DNA from: Blastobasis lacticolella
Lineage: Eukaryota > Arthropoda > Insecta > Lepidoptera > Blastobasidae
Direction of reading: 5' to 3'
Length of the DNA stretch: 64,000 bases
Assembly: GCA_905147135.1 (NCBI GenBank)
Contig: LR990056.1
Coordinates: forward strand, 13,464,001-13,528,000
A model generated the notes under the pieces. The model saw nothing but the letters and a program-made list of their open reading frames with translations. It made no database searches and was not told the origin of the DNA. This document shows positions 11,136 to 22,010 of the stretch, piece by piece; the stretch's first letter is position 1, and every line of letters begins with the position of its first letter. Made by a program: the position numbers and the translations under genes.

Positions 11136-12589
11136 AATACCAGATTTTTAATCAACCTTGCTTGTTACGAAGGCATTATTGTGAGTAAAATTAAAAACAT
11201 TCGCAAAACAAATCCGTACAATACAAAAACAACTTTTCAAAAGGTCTCCCAGCAAGACATCCAACCAAGAAAAGTAAACAAATGATAGAAAAGTTGCTGC
11301 GAAGCCCACTCAAGCTGACACCGCGTGAACACTATATATTACAAAGGTGGTGCTATCCCTTTGTTTCATTCTGAGAGCTCAGTAATTGCACCTTCATTTT
11401 GTCCCGCAGTGCTTGGAGAGCGCACTTCACTCTTGCTTTTCCAAGGAATAAAATCCAGCACTATTACCTAACAATGTTTCCACGCTTTCCCATTTCCTAG
11501 CCACTTCGCTTTGTCCGGTCTGTGTTTAACTTGATTTCCACACAATGTCCACAGAGAGCCCTCACGCATTCCATAGGGGTAAGCAGTAACATTATCCATA
11601 TTGTTTTATCATCGAATATCTTAACTAAAGTCATTATGATCTATAGTTTTGAAATGACACCGCGATTGTACATAAAATTGTTTTTACTGTGTTTTACAAA
11701 CTTACTATACCAAACTCTTTGACATAATGTTTCAAAATATCGCGGTTATTATAACACATTTTAAAGGTATATTTAGGGTTTCCTAGGACCTACCTTTAAA
11801 GTGATCAAACTCATTGATTTTACATTCGTTCAATAGTAGGTAAATATCTGTCTCATGCAGATAAACAATAGGTCTACTGTCTTTGTTGTATTTTTTGCTT
11901 CGTGTTGTTTTTGCCTGTCTTTGTTGTGCTATTTGCGTTCTTTCTTTCACATTGCGTATTTTTTTTTATACCGCTAAGGTGGCAAACCAGCTTACGGCCT
12001 GCCTGATGGTAAGCAGTCACCGCAGCCTATGGACGTTATGTTATTTATAAGTTTCATTCAATTATATATTAACACAAAATAATACAACACCACGCAGTAT
12101 GATATTACCGAACAACTGTTTAGCAATTTCTAGCTGTTTGAATATAAACAGAGTTGATAATAAATCATTTCGTTCCTAACAATAAATGATTTATGGACAT
12201 CAAAAGCGTAAATGTATTCCGAATCTGCAAACGATGTTTAAACAGATCCTAAATCATTGTCAGAATTACAATGGTCTCTCAAGTAGTGTCTATTAAATAC
12301 ATAACGCTCAAGGTACAGAAATGTACTGTGACCCTGATAAATATACTCGTACGCCCTCGGATAGTACATATTGACATGTCTAGGAAAGAAACACTCGACT
12401 TTAATAGGCACGACGACTAGGCTCGGGAAATGTATTGACGACATGCGATCTGAAGATTACTACTTAGTTTTAGTCATAATGTATATGTCAAAATGTTTGA
12501 ATTTAAAGAATCCTGAGACCTTCTGCATGCACCGTGCAACTACTTATATATTCTTTGTCAGCTCAATGGATAAATGAAGTCCGGTAAAC
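11136..12589. other. Mostly unassigned DNA with a family E copy
   Basis: A family H fragment may lie near 11560-11590 and a reverse family E copy at 11955-12035. The 66-68 codon ORFs at 11522, 12238 and 12371 have no recognisable features and are not called. Confidence 0.4.
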
Positions 12590-12715
12590 TTACTAATGGC
12601 TCGATTTAACTGTATTTGTATCGCAATGGCAGCTCAATAGCAGTTTGACACGTTTTTGATATACAGCTATAATTAAAACTGCCGTCGAGCTGCTATTCGG
12701 GCAACGCGAATTTGT
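12590..12715. mobile_element. Palindromic foldback family M, copy 1
   Basis: TGTATCGCAATGGCAGCTCA and TAGCAGTTTGACACG on the left are mirrored by AAACTGCCGTCGAGCTGCTA on the right, around a short AT core. The unit (AATCGCAGCTCAATGGCAGT and its complement) recurs at 23257-23395, 25932-26080 and 41780-42215. Confidence 0.65.
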
Positions 12716-12756
12716 TGCGGCCGACAATAATATGAAAAAGACGTAGATTCATTTCT

Positions 12757-12860
12757 TGGGCCCGGGGTCCGCCAGAACCATGATCTAGGATTTGGCAAAT
12801 CAGGCAATTACAGTGGAGCAACTGCCATCTGATCTCCTTGACTTGTTAACAGGGGTACCT
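12757..12860 (-). mobile_element. SINE-A 3' fragment
   Basis: GGCCCGGGGTCCGCCAGAAC, GATCTAGGATTTGGCAAATC and CAGTGGAGCAACTGCCATCT match the SINE-A tail and distal body in reverse orientation. Head missing. Confidence 0.65.
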
Positions 12861-13149
12861 GCTGCCTTATTTTCTTATTTCAGCCGCTTTCGCGAATTCA
12901 TCCCGAGAGCTCGTTTCCGCAATGCAACTCAATCGTATCACCGTAAAGATTCTATCACGAGTTTGCCATATCAAAGCCATGTATGTATAAAAGATTTGGT
13001 TTACCTCTTTGGTGCATGTGTGTGAGTCATAAAGATAAAAGTGTGAGTACGTCCTTCGCGATCGGGCTCCGAGGGCCAAAAATGTCTATACATGTTACGA
13101 AAAATGCCGTCCGCGATGGATTTGGGGACACGGCGATTTAGCAAAATAA

Positions 13150-13610
13150 GCCCCTTGGCCAGATTGGATCATATCGATCATGTAACCTGAAAGTTGAGGT
13201 TTCATCACGATTTTAAGGGTATGTTCCGGGTTTCCGTACGTTGACGAGTAGCCCGATATTTCGACGCAGTTGCATGCATCATAGTCACGAAACGACTGGA
13301 GAGCTGCGAGCGCCGGACGGTGTTGTTAGCGATAACGCGGCCGAAGCCGACCTACCCACTTTCGCAAAAGTTTTCATCACGATGTTCTTGTCACCGTAAG
13401 AGCAAAAGAAGTGTTCAACTAATGTTATTATTGTACAATTATAACTAAATTTTATTGCTGTTAAACTGTATGGAAATAAATAAAATAGAAAATAAAATAA
13501 ATAAATAAAATGTACATAACTCAGAAAAGAGTCATTGCTACATGGACGCACTGAGGCTCGAATCCGGAACTACTCGCTTACAAGTCGGACACACTAGGCC
13601 ACCAACGTCC
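13150..13610 (-). mobile_element. SINE-A interrupted by a family P element
   Basis: The middle of SINE-A (CCAGATTGGATCAT, GGTTTCATCACGAT) ends at about 13216. The copy resumes at 13370 with TTTTCATCACGATGTTCTTG, then GTACATAACTCAGAAAAGAG, and ends with the tRNA-like head (TCGAATCCGGAACTACTCGC, ACTAGGCCACCAACG). The duplicated TTTCATCACGAT at both sides of the interruption is a 12-bp target duplication. An AAATAAAT-rich tract at 13475-13508 further splits the copy. Confidence 0.7.
13219..13367 (+). mobile_element. Family P element nested in SINE-A
   Basis: Begins GGTATGTTCCGGGTTTCCGT and includes GAGTAGCCCGATATTTCGAC and GGAGAGCTGCGAGCGCCGGA. Related pieces occur at 4250 (plus), 24425-24515 (minus) and 42845-42935 (minus). 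Flanked by TTTCATCACGAT on both sides. A 12-bp duplication is long for most cut-and-paste elements and would fit a retroposon; class open. Confidence 0.65.
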
Positions 13611-13660
13611 TCGCGTGTCACAAAATAATGCGCTTTATTAATTATACTACATTCTTTTTA

Positions 13661-13905
13661 TCAGGTGGTAGGACTCTGTCAAGCCTGGGGAGTCCGCCTG
13701 GGTGAGTACCACAGCCTTATCTATTTCTGCCGCCAAGCACCAATGCTTGCATTGTTGTGTTCCGGTTTGAAGGATAAGGTAGCCAGCGCAATTACAGGCA
13801 TGACGCATTTCATCTTAGTCTTCACAGTGAGAACGCAATTGCGGTTCTGCATTTTTGTTGCCTGCAACTAGATTAATCGTAGATGTTACGGGAGACAGTT
13901 ACCGC
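13661..13905 (+). repeat. Family N retroposon, 3' part
   Basis: TCAGGTGGTAGGACTCTGTC, then TATTTCTGCCGCCAAGCACC, GGTTTGAAGGATAAGGTAGC and GACAGTTACCGCTTACC. The order of blocks matches a repeat I know as abundant in Bombyx and other moths. A second partial copy lies at 24065-24185. It runs into the poly-T end of the inverted LINE-X copy at 13910. Confidence 0.65.
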
Positions 13906-13909
13906 TTAC

Positions 13910-14455
13910 CATTTTTTTTTTTATTACTTTACTAGCCAGGCATTTGACCGCCACCTCACCTGGTGGTAAGTGACGATGCGGTCGACGATGGAGCATGCCT
14001 GTCTAGGAACAGCCCATTCACTGTAGGCACCCAGATTATATTGACACACTCGCAGGCAACGCATTCCACTCCTTAGCCGTACGCATTATAAAAGTCGAGC
14101 CAAAGCGGCTCGTGCGGATAGTTGGAAGATCCACGACATAAGGATAAGCGCTCGCCCGGATCGCGTCTCCCGATGGCGGAAAGGGGCCGGAGGAATGTGG
14201 TCGTGCAACTGCTTCGCACACTCCGAAGTGCAACCTGTAGAAAACCGACAAACGCGCAACGCTACGCCGATGCTCGAGGCTCTGCAGCTTAGCCTCAATT
14301 AACTGCGGATCACAAATTAATCTCTTTGCCCGTTTTTCCACCGAATCCAAAGCAGCCAGTTGGTATTTGGCTGATCCATCCCAGAGGTGGCAGCAGTACT
14401 CCATGCAAGATCGGACTTGTGCTTGATATAATTGAAGCAACTATAGAATAAAAAA
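13910..14455 (-). pseudogene. LINE-X (CR1/Jockey-like) 5'-truncated copy with ORF2 C-terminus
   Basis: The minus strand holds a 134-codon open frame at 14036-14440 that starts MLQLYQAQVRSCMEYCCHLW and includes ALDSVEKRAKRLICDPQ, SLEHRRSVARLSVFYRL and [13 protein letters not shown]. This is the block that follows the reverse transcriptase in CR1/Jockey-type ORF2 proteins, where RNA-binding or processing is suspected but not established. The 3' UTR on the minus strand ends near 13925 with CCACCAGGTGAGGTGGCGGT, then poly-A (T run at 13911-13923 on plus). The reading frame ends at ASVSI rather than the usual longer tail. Other 3' copies lie at 15530, 29212/32037, 33540, 54590 and, as ORF remnant on plus, 21795. 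Confidence 0.75.
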
Positions 14456-14711
14456 CCTTCCTTCTCTAAACGTGGCAAATTAAACTCAAACATTACGTAA
14501 GGGGAGGTTAAAACGGTATTTTGCAGACAAATACGAGGACGGCGGTATGGGCGTGGCGCCTTGGAACGCTTCGTCGACGGCTTTTTATCTAATTGCATCT
14601 CGCAAGGGACGGCACTGGGTCGTTATACCTTCACCTGTGGGCTAAGATATGGAGGGATATTCCTTTGGGTGTTCAGGAATGTCTTTGAAATTATTAAGGT
14701 ACCGTAGTTTT

Positions 14712-14945
14712 ACGACCTATGTGGTTCAGGTGGTTGACATGGTCTGCCACGCACAGGTTCGATTCCCGGCCGGGCAGAAATTGAAATGATGAATTTTTAT
14801 ATCTGTTACGGGTCTGGATGTTGTTGTATAATAGGTATGTATAAATAGTTTATTAGTTGTCTGGCGCCCATAACACAAGCTTCGCTTAGTTTGGGGCTAG
14901 AGGGCGCTATGTGAATTGTCCAAGAATATTTATATATTATTTTTC
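14712..14945 (+). mobile_element. SINE-B with head deletion
   Basis: Head TACGACCTATGTGGTTCAGG, shortened before box B (CAGGTTCGATTCCCGGCCGG). Body CTGTTACGGGTCTGGATGTT, tail TTTGGGGCTAGAGGGCGCTA. The anticodon-side segment GAGGTCCCGG seen in other copies is missing. Confidence 0.8.
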
Positions 14946-15529
14946 GCGCCAACCGCAACGGGTAATAGGCACCCTCCAGGAACAACGAGGAGGTGGTGAA
15001 TACTCATCCCATACCAGCGAAGCTGGGCTGGTGATATGGGACCGCTGTGAAAGTCTAAGCGCCTACCCACTAAACACTATCTGGGGATTCCAATAGCCGG
15101 GAAGGCTTTTAAGGCTTCATCGGACACGGCACCCCGGTATATTGTAATATAGTGTAAGATATTGATAATAACCGTAGATTGTTTGGTCATAGTCTGTGGT
15201 CATAGACTCTAATCTGACACCTGTCACTTTTGGCGCGATCTGGACAACAAACGTATTCCGCGGCCATTACGAAAATAGACGTCGTTAGCGCCTAAGGTTA
15301 CTTACCTAATTTGTGTAAAATATCCTAGTAAACATTGTCTGGCATTATTAAAAGTGAGTTGTGTCCTATCAACTGAGTTTCTATTAAGGAGGAATCCAAC
15401 AATAGGTAAAGAAATACGGTAGTAAATTTGGTATTTTAATTTCTTCATGTTACTGCCTCTTTTAAACATTGCCGAATTCGCACGCCATTTCGACTTGGCT
15501 GCCACAAAATATATATATTTTAATATATA
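14946..15529. other. Unassigned, moderately GC-rich at the left
   Basis: 14946-15130 is more GC-rich than its surroundings and has no copy elsewhere in the window; the 61-codon ORF at 14911 overlaps a SINE-B end and is not called. The rest is featureless. Confidence 0.35.
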
Positions 15530-15605
15530 TTTATTAGACTATCCAGGCATTTGACAGCCATCTCAACTGGTGGTAAGTGACAATTCGGCCAAAGATAGAA
15601 TATGC
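15530..15605 (-). repeat. LINE-X 3' end fragment
   Basis: ATCCAGGCATTTGACAGCCA and CTCAACTGGTGGTAAGTGAC match the LINE-X 3' end, cut off soon after ATAGAATATGCC. Confidence 0.65.
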
Positions 15606-15637
15606 CTTTAGACGTTAGACCAAAATTCCCGTGGTCC

Positions 15638-15812
15638 AAGGTGACAAAAATAAAAACTAATTTTGATATAAAATATTTCGTATTCAGACTAGATTGAAGG
15701 TGACAAAAATAGGAACTTATTTTGATATAAAATATTTCGTATTCAGACTAGATTGAAGGTGACAAAAATAGGAACTTATTTTGATATTAAATATTTCGTA
15801 TTTAGACTTGAT
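15638..15812 (+). repeat. 59-bp tandem repeat, three units
   Basis: The start AAGGTGACAAAAATA recurs at 15638, 15697 and 15756, a constant 59-base period. Units 2 and 3 are nearly identical (unit 3 has TATTAAAT for TATAAAAT and TTTAG for TTCAG); unit 1 has AAAAACTAA for GGAACTTA. AT-rich, non-coding. Confidence 0.9.
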
Positions 15813-16129
15813 TCTTCGTAGATTTGATTTAGTGACTAGTCACTTCTTTGTATGAATCGTAGGCGACTGCGTTGTGCGTTGCATAGGCGACGCAAAAAAA
15901 AATTCTGGGAAAATTCTGGGAAGCTCTTTTAGTAGAAGAGCGGATCCTGGCTTAAAGATTTTCCTCTGAGCCGGGATTTACCACTAGGCTGAGGAGGGAG
16001 GCTTTGACTGACATCTTAGCTTAGACAAAATTTGGTACACGGGAACCAAACTAGAATGGATCATAGTTATACATTCACCGTCTTACTAATAAACATTGTT
16101 TATGCGTTGTTCAAGCGTTGAACGTGCGT

Positions 16130-16300
16130 TTTATTATTAGTAAAGAAACGCGCAGCGCCCGCATAGTCACCGCACAATAATCGTATCCATACAGTCGTCG
16201 TGCCGCACCCGCAGCGTCACCGCGTCGTGTACGCGCCAATAGGGTAGACACTAGCCTGCACGTTTTCTGTCCAGTTACGGCGTCGACGTATAACATAATG
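16130..16300. repeat. GC-rich dispersed repeat, copy 2 of 2
   Basis: AAACGCGCAGCGCCCGCATA and following blocks resemble 7735-7905. It is bounded on the right by the (AAAT)n tail of an inverted SINE-B. A SINE-A scrap (TAGAATGGATCATAGTTATA) sits just left at 16050-16078. Confidence 0.4.
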
Positions 16301-16580
16301 TAAATAAATAAATAAATAAATATTCGTGGACAAACTTACACAGCTCTATCTAGCCCCAAACTAAGCAAAGCTTGTACTATGGGTGCTAGATATAACTAAT
16401 ATACTACTTCAATACTTTTTTAAATACATACTTAATACATAGAACACCCAGACCCGCAACATAAATTAAAATTCATGATTTCAATTTATGCCCGACCGGG
16501 ATCGAACCCGGGACCTCTTGCGTGGCAGGCATGTTGACCATGGAAGTAATAAATCAATGATGAAACCACTTAGGTCGTCA
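16300..16580 (-). mobile_element. SINE-B, full length
   Basis: Starts on plus with (AAAT)n and ATTCGTGGACAAACTTACAC, then TCTAGCCCCAAACTAAGCAA, and ends with the head GACCGGGATCGAACCCGGGA and AAACCACTTAGGTCGTCA. An insertion of about 20 bases (TAATAAATCAATGATG) splits the head near 16547. Confidence 0.85.
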
Positions 16581-17584
16581 AAATATGTAGGCCCGTACAT
16601 ATGTAGGTAAATACTACTAAACCTCTTCTACATTCTCTAGCAAACTCTGGCCGCCACCTCTAACCGCTCGTCCCATCCGCAAAGATCCGGAGATGTACGA
16701 GCATTCGACCGCTTTCACCTTCGCGTCATTTGTCATCTCGTATCAACCCGTTTAGGCAAAAAGGCAAAAACGGCTTAATGGGGTAGTGTGGCCGGCAACA
16801 GATACTGATTGCGTAATTTACCCTAATGCCTCGTGTGGGAGACGTTTTGAGAGTATTTGCTGTAAGTTGCTTTTAATTCGTTTTAAATTGCCGCGATTCG
16901 GACGATTTTGTCCTCTCTTTTGGTTTGCCAAAATGATAGAAGCATACATACATAATGTCACGCAAATCTTTTATTGTTGGGGATCGTTATAAATTACATT
17001 TTTAATACAGATATTTATTTAGGCTTCGATTCTGGTGCGTAAATCGTCTCAGTTGCAGTGACATTACAATTGCATCGCATGTCGAATGTGTGATTGTTAT
17101 TCAAATGACAGATGTTGAGTTGCAACTTTCATGAGAACTTTTTCACAATTCGTTTTCTGGTACCTTAGTTGCATTATAGTTTTATATGGCTGTTAACTCC
17201 AATAAATAATAAATAAATAAATCTCTCATAGTTGTCAAACTGCCTTCAATTCTGTCAACGAAAACGTGTCAAAGGTCAAACAATGATTTAACTGCAATTT
17301 AACTGGGATGATGCTGGGACTGACTCGATACCTCGACGTAGTTATAGTAACATCACAGTTACATTGCAACATAATAACAACTGCATTGCACATCAGAATC
17401 GGTACCCTGGGTGGTTATTTCCGCGCTGTGACATTTAGAACTCGAGATAGATTGTAGTTAAAACTCTTTTTAAAAATGTTCTTGAAAGCATTATTTTCCA
17501 AGAGTGGATTAGCGAAAATCGTTTTTTGCCTGCAATAGAGATTACAGTAACTTTTTAGTCGACATTTGTGGCTAGGGACAAAAT
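16581..17584. other. Unassigned intergenic DNA
   Basis: The 68-codon ORF at 16786 and the 66-codon minus ORF at 17415 (which runs into SINE-B) have no recognisable features. Possible imperfect inverted segments (CAGTTGCAGTGACATTACAA against AGTTACATTGCAACATAATA) hint at a decayed foldback, not called. Confidence 0.35.
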
Positions 17585-17836
17585 AAAATAAATAAATATT
17601 CGTGGACAAATTCACACAGCGACATCTAGCCCCAAACTAAGCAAAGCTTGTGCTATGGGTGCTAGATAACTGATATACTACTTTAATACTTTTTTAAATA
17701 CATACTAATTATACATAGAACACCCAGACCCGTAACAGAAATTAAAAATCATCATTTCAATTTCTGTCCGGCCGGGAATCGAACCCGAGACCTCTTGCGT
17801 GGCAGACGTTGACTATTGAACCACTCAAGTCGTCAA
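17585..17836 (-). mobile_element. SINE-B, full length
   Basis: Tail (AAAT)n and ATTCGTGGACAAATTCACAC at the left; head GGCCGGGAATCGAACCCGAG and GAACCACTCAAGTCGTCA at the right. Close to the family consensus. Confidence 0.9.
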
Positions 17837-17877
17837 TCAGGGGGTCACAATATCGATTTCAAATGTCAAAAGCGCGA

Positions 17878-17985
17878 GAACAAGCCCAGATCTCTCTCGC
17901 TTCTTCCACATTCATTATCCTTACATACATGAACGTCGGCTTAGGGAACACTTGACTTGACCTTTTCTTAAAATATCATCGATTG
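17878..17985 (+). repeat. Family H fragment
   Basis: TCTCTCTCGCTTCTTCCACA, CATACATGAACGTCGGCTTA and GACTTGACCTTTTCTTAAAA correspond to the 3' half of the family at 5260-5345. Confidence 0.5.
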
Positions 17986-18124
17986 GATCGTGATGCGTAC
18001 TTACCGTTTACATCTTTTTACATCACACAAAAATGGTAACAAAGACATGGCAAATATATACATGACACAAAAGACACTGCTTCAAAGGTTAGTTGATTCG
18101 CAAGACATTAGCCAATACACACTT

Positions 18125-18280
18125 ACAAATGACAATCGAGCGAGGCGGTGGCGTTCCCTTTCCATTTCCTCCGTTTCTAGGTGCTCGCATCCTAATTCCC
18201 ATCGGCACACGCGCTTGACTTTTATCTCGATAGATCGGAGATAATATTCACCACTCACCAGAATGACGCGGATTTGCAAA
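18125..18280 (+). repeat. Dispersed repeat O, copy 1
   Basis: TTCCCATCGGCACACGCGCT, TTGACTTTTATCTCGATAGA and GCGGATTTGCAAACGCTAT recur in the same order at 21580-21690 and 22555-22645. Three copies within 4.5 kb; class unknown. Confidence 0.6.
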
Positions 18281-18300
18281 CGCTATGTTGGACGATCTAG

Positions 18301-18444
18301 GAACCTATTTTTGAAACCGCTCGCGAGCGCCCGCGCGCGCTTCCTGTCTCTTTCCCATTCGTGGTAAGTTGCTAGACATAAAAAATACAAACATAAGATA
18401 GGCAAGCGCCCGCGTGGATCCGAGTAGTTAAAAAATAGGCCCCC
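18301..18444. mobile_element. Foldback family G, copy 2
   Basis: Left end ACCTATTTTTGAAACCGCTC; right end reverse-complements to GGGGCCTATTTTTTAACTAC. The interior CGCGAGCGCCCGCGCGCGC is unusually GC-rich, mirrored by GGCAAGCGCCCGCG. Confidence 0.6.
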
Positions 18445-19098
18445 TGACATTTGTCTCTATTGGTCTGGCCTAATTAAGAGGCCTAAGGCCTGTGACATAT
18501 CGAATTCGATTTTTTTCTAGCCACATAACTTCAATAATAATGACAATGAAATGTCTATCGCAGTAAAAAATATTGTATCAACTATCGTCGACAGTCGTAT
18601 ATTCTCGAAGATAACGTGTTACACCCTGTGGTCTTTCTCGCATTTTAACGTTTTTAATAGTATACTTACGACAATATCGAAATAACATACCTACCTGTAT
18701 GTTATAACCCGTGTCATGAAAGAAGAGATTTGTCAAATTTCGCGCAATCGTATACAGCGTAAGTCGAACCACGTGACCCGCCAAGTCTCTTCTTATTTGA
18801 CACTAGTTGTAACGGACTTGATGACGGCGGCGCTGTTTTTGACAACAAAATGACATTTCAAAATGGCTACACGTAGTTCCAGTTTGTGACGCTGTAAATA
18901 TTGCCAATATAATTACATAGGTATTTAATTTTGAAACAGATTTTAAAATTTTTACATGTTCACACACGTTGCCCCGGCCAAGGACTAATAATCCCTTGAC
19001 AATTCCTTTGGCAGGGTATGGAAAATACTCTGTGGCAGGGAACATTATTGATACAAACCTACATGTTTGAATATGTAGTGTATTTTAGTCAATATGGT

Positions 19099-19888
19099 TT
19101 GATTATTAATATCTTCTAATCGGATGTATATTCTACCCTTCGAGGTGTAGAGTTCACCCCACGTTGTTCCCTTAGAGTTCATCCCACGTTGTTTCCTGTT
19201 GTTACATATCTACACATTTATGCTTGCATCACGTTCATAACTTTTATAGATTACTTTTATAGCAAGTAGCATTAGCGTTATAGTTAGTAGTTATTTTGAT
19301 ATCGAAGTAAAATGCTTTGTAAAAAGGGTAGCCGAGATGCGTCAAAGAATAGACGAAAAATCTTACTATGTGCTAGTAGTCAGTAGTAGTGGTAACTGCC
19401 ATGAGTTTTTTTACAAAGGTGAAACAATTTGTTAAAACTGTAATTATCTGATCTGCCAAATCTTGGATCATGGTCAAGGTGGACCCAGGGTCCTCTTGCG
19501 CGAGAGCACAACCGGGATAAATATTTTTAAATGTAAAACAATTTGTATGAGAATCCCTGCAACGCCTTTTTCGGGCAGTAGCAAAACTAAAAACCCTACC
19601 ATGAGTTCCTTTGTTTTATTTACTTTACCACATACGCGTCAGTATACGTAGGGAGTGTAGTGTATACAATTAGGTACCCACCCAATTTTTGCGATAAGCC
19701 ATCGTTCTGTAAGATAAGAAGGTAGGTATGAAGTGTCGAGTGTACGTTGACAATGGGGGTATTAACCGACATTGTTTAAGAGACTCATTTGTCTTCCGGA
19801 GAGCGGAGAGGGACTGTCACTAACAAGGGGGAAGGGGTTTATCTCGGAGGGTAGAATATACATCTAATTACAAGAAGTTATTAATCAA
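19099..19888. mobile_element. 790-bp non-autonomous element with ~46-bp terminal inverted repeats
   Basis: 19099-19144 and the reverse complement of 19843-19888 align over about 46 bases with a few mismatches and a small indel; shared core GATGTATATTCTACCC. No ORF for a transposase. The interior carries a tandem-like GAGTTCACCCCACGTTGTT / GAGTTCATCCCACGTTGTTT pair at 19149-19195 and a SINE-A scrap at 19436-19530, so other insertions came later. Superfamily not determined. Confidence 0.65.
19436..19530 (+). mobile_element. SINE-A 3' fragment
   Basis: ACTGTAATTATCTGATCTGC, TTGGATCATGGTCAAGGTGG and GCGCGAGAGCACAACCGGGA match the SINE-A tail. Lies inside the 19099-19888 element. Confidence 0.7.
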
Positions 19889-20149
19889 CCCTAATTTATA
19901 CATATACAAGAATATGATACAACTATGATATTTATTTATTTATTTAAATTTCATACAGATTACAGTACAATGGCTTACTTTAATGATACTATCATTATAA
20001 GGCTCCGAAATTTAAGGCATTTGAGTGTTAGAATCTCCTTCGACTAACTTTGTCCCGAACGTCAAAACATCGAATTAACTTTGATCCGAAACACCTACTC
20101 GTATATTTTATGTAAACCGTTGGGTTTTTGACATTGTATATTTAACTAA

Positions 20150-20225
20150 AAATAAATAAATAAATATTCGTGGACAAATTCACACAGCGCCATCTAGCGC
20201 TATTAACTAACTTTTGTGTGTGCAA
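20150..20225 (-). mobile_element. SINE-B 3' fragment
   Basis: (AAAT)n then ATTCGTGGACAAATTCACAC and AGCGCCATCTAGCGC; ends abruptly, so 5'-truncated at about 65 bases. Confidence 0.7.
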
Positions 20226-20424
20226 TATACCTAGAGTTTTTACTTACTTGTAACAAAATATATGAATAATCAAATTTTCAAACCTTGATTGACTCTTTGC
20301 AATTTTTGTGTTTATTAATTTAACCATTTATTGTGCACAATGAAAATTACAATTTAAATGAACTTAGAGATAAGATTCACAAAAGGTACAGCTTGTTTCT
20401 TTAAGAAATGTCTGTCGTTATATT

Positions 20425-20590
20425 TCAATGTATGTAAGCTTAGATCTTTAAAAACTACGCAACGGATTTTGTTGCGGTTTTCAACAAATAAAGGATAAAG
20501 TGATTCAAAAGGAAGGTTTATAAGCAAGAGAAAGGGGTATGTAGGGGTAGAGTAGGTGTACGCGAACGAAGTCGTACCGGATCCACTAAT
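20425..20590 (+). repeat. Family F dispersed repeat
   Basis: AAACTACGCAACGGATTTTG, TTCAACAAATAAAGGATAAA, GGAAGGTTTATAAGCAAGAG, then GTAGGGGTAGAGTAGGTGTA and ACGCGAACGAAGTCG. A complete-looking unit that defines the order of blocks in the family. Confidence 0.65.
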
Positions 20591-21282
20591 ACTGTATATA
20601 GGTAGATACAATTTCTACTATCAAATTAATTGTACAGTTATAAATGAAATTGGATCTAAAAATGCCACCAGTACCGAATAATTATGTGGACTGTTCTAAA
20701 ATTGTGAAGAAGATGCAAGCCGGGATGAATGCAGAAGTGTCGTAAGTGGCGTCATGCCAATTACGCAGGTACAACCCCGGACCAATTTACTTTACTAGCC
20801 AGCACTAGATGCGTGAAATGGGTGTTCAGAGCAAAAAAAATTGTTAGTCTACTTGCAATGTACTCAAAAGGACTAAGTCCTACTTACAATATACTTAAAG
20901 GGTTAAGTTTTATACTTAAAAGTCCACTAGGTCTAATGCATTTCAGTAATATAATAAAATAACAAAACGCTCAACACAAAATATTAAATTATTTTACAAA
21001 TAAATAAACTGAATCGTTTGTTTACAAATTTGTGTTTGACAATCAAATTGCTGGTCAAGCACGCATTTTATTTTTGACGGCCGCTCTACTTAACCGTGAA
21101 GATAACTTTCCAATATTGTTGACTGGGTGTGCCGAAAGTGCAATAACAACCCAAAGCGCATTTCCTTGGCACCAAAACAGTTGAATATGAAATCTGCACT
21201 CCAAACCTCCGAACCTGAGGTAAACAAACAACAATTAATGGCATTAGTAAAGCAGAAGTACTAAACGATAGAGCCTGTACAT

Positions 21283-21533
21283 CATCACAGCCCATATCAG
21301 TCCACTGCAGGACTAAGGGGCTCTCCCGCGAGAGGGGAGGCCATAATCTCCACGCTGGGCAGGCGGGTTGGAGATAGCAGTGTTATAATATAACAATGGA
21401 AAACGCTGCTGTCCATTTTCCAGTCTACGGAGTCGCTTAGATCTTTTGCCTCGAAAACATTAATCGCCTTGTACGACACCCACGAGTGTAAGGGGTTGGT
21501 GCTATTCTACTCTGCCGGACACCACACGGCCAT
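21283..21533 (-). mobile_element. SINE-C, near full length
   Basis: On plus it begins CATCATCACAGCCCATATCA and ends GACACCACACGGCC. The reverse complement gives GGCCGTGTGGTGTCCGGCAG at the 5' end and GCAGTGGACTGATATGGGCT then GTGATGATG at the 3' end. Sister copies: 33274, 44935, 48004, 52708 and partial 42236 and 55455. Confidence 0.8.
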
Positions 21534-21574
21534 ATTAGAGCATACCATCCCTATAGAGCATGTTATTTTCTCAG

Positions 21575-21695
21575 TACGAGCGGAGCGCCCGTGTCTTATT
21601 CCCGTGAGCGTCCGCCCGCCCTTGACTTCTGTCTCTGTAGGTAGATCACAGATATGTTTACAAGTGGGATGCGGATTTGCAAACACTATTTGACA
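21575..21695 (+). repeat. Dispersed repeat O, copy 2
   Basis: TTATTCCCGTGAGCGTCCGC, CCCTTGACTTCTGTCTCTGT and GCGGATTTGCAAACACTATT, as in copies at 18125 and 22545. Confidence 0.6.
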
Positions 21696-21794
21696 AGAAC
21701 ACGTTTGACAAGTTCAGACGTCAGACACACTTCTGTAGAGTAACGTACGTGGGAGGCAGGCAGGCGTTGCGTCCTTATGTAGAAAAACCTAGCT

Positions 21795-21915
21795 ATCCGC
21801 ACGAACCGTTTTGGCTAGATCTTTCGCAATAGTTGCGGTTAAGGAATGGAATGCATTGCGTGCATTCTCCGAACAGTACTACCTTGACTCCTTCAAGACA
21901 TGTTCAATCTTCGGC
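21795..21915 (+). pseudogene. LINE-X ORF2 C-terminal remnant
   Basis: Frame RSFAIVAVKEWNALRAFSE followed by LDSFKTC resembles the LINE-X block [13 protein letters not shown]. In plus orientation, unlike the other copies. The annotated-looking 104-codon frame 21811-22125 is a chimera that reads on into the SINE-A head and is not a gene. Confidence 0.6.
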
Positions 21916-22010
21916 CACATCGTCACTTATAACCAGAAAAGACGGCGATCAAATGCTTACCTTGTAATTTATAAAAAATACTTCAATAATTTCTTTTTTA
22001 ATTCAGTTAA

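Noticed and set aside
15638..15812. CRISPR-like array
   Set aside because: Direct tandem repeat without unique spacers, in a eukaryotic context.
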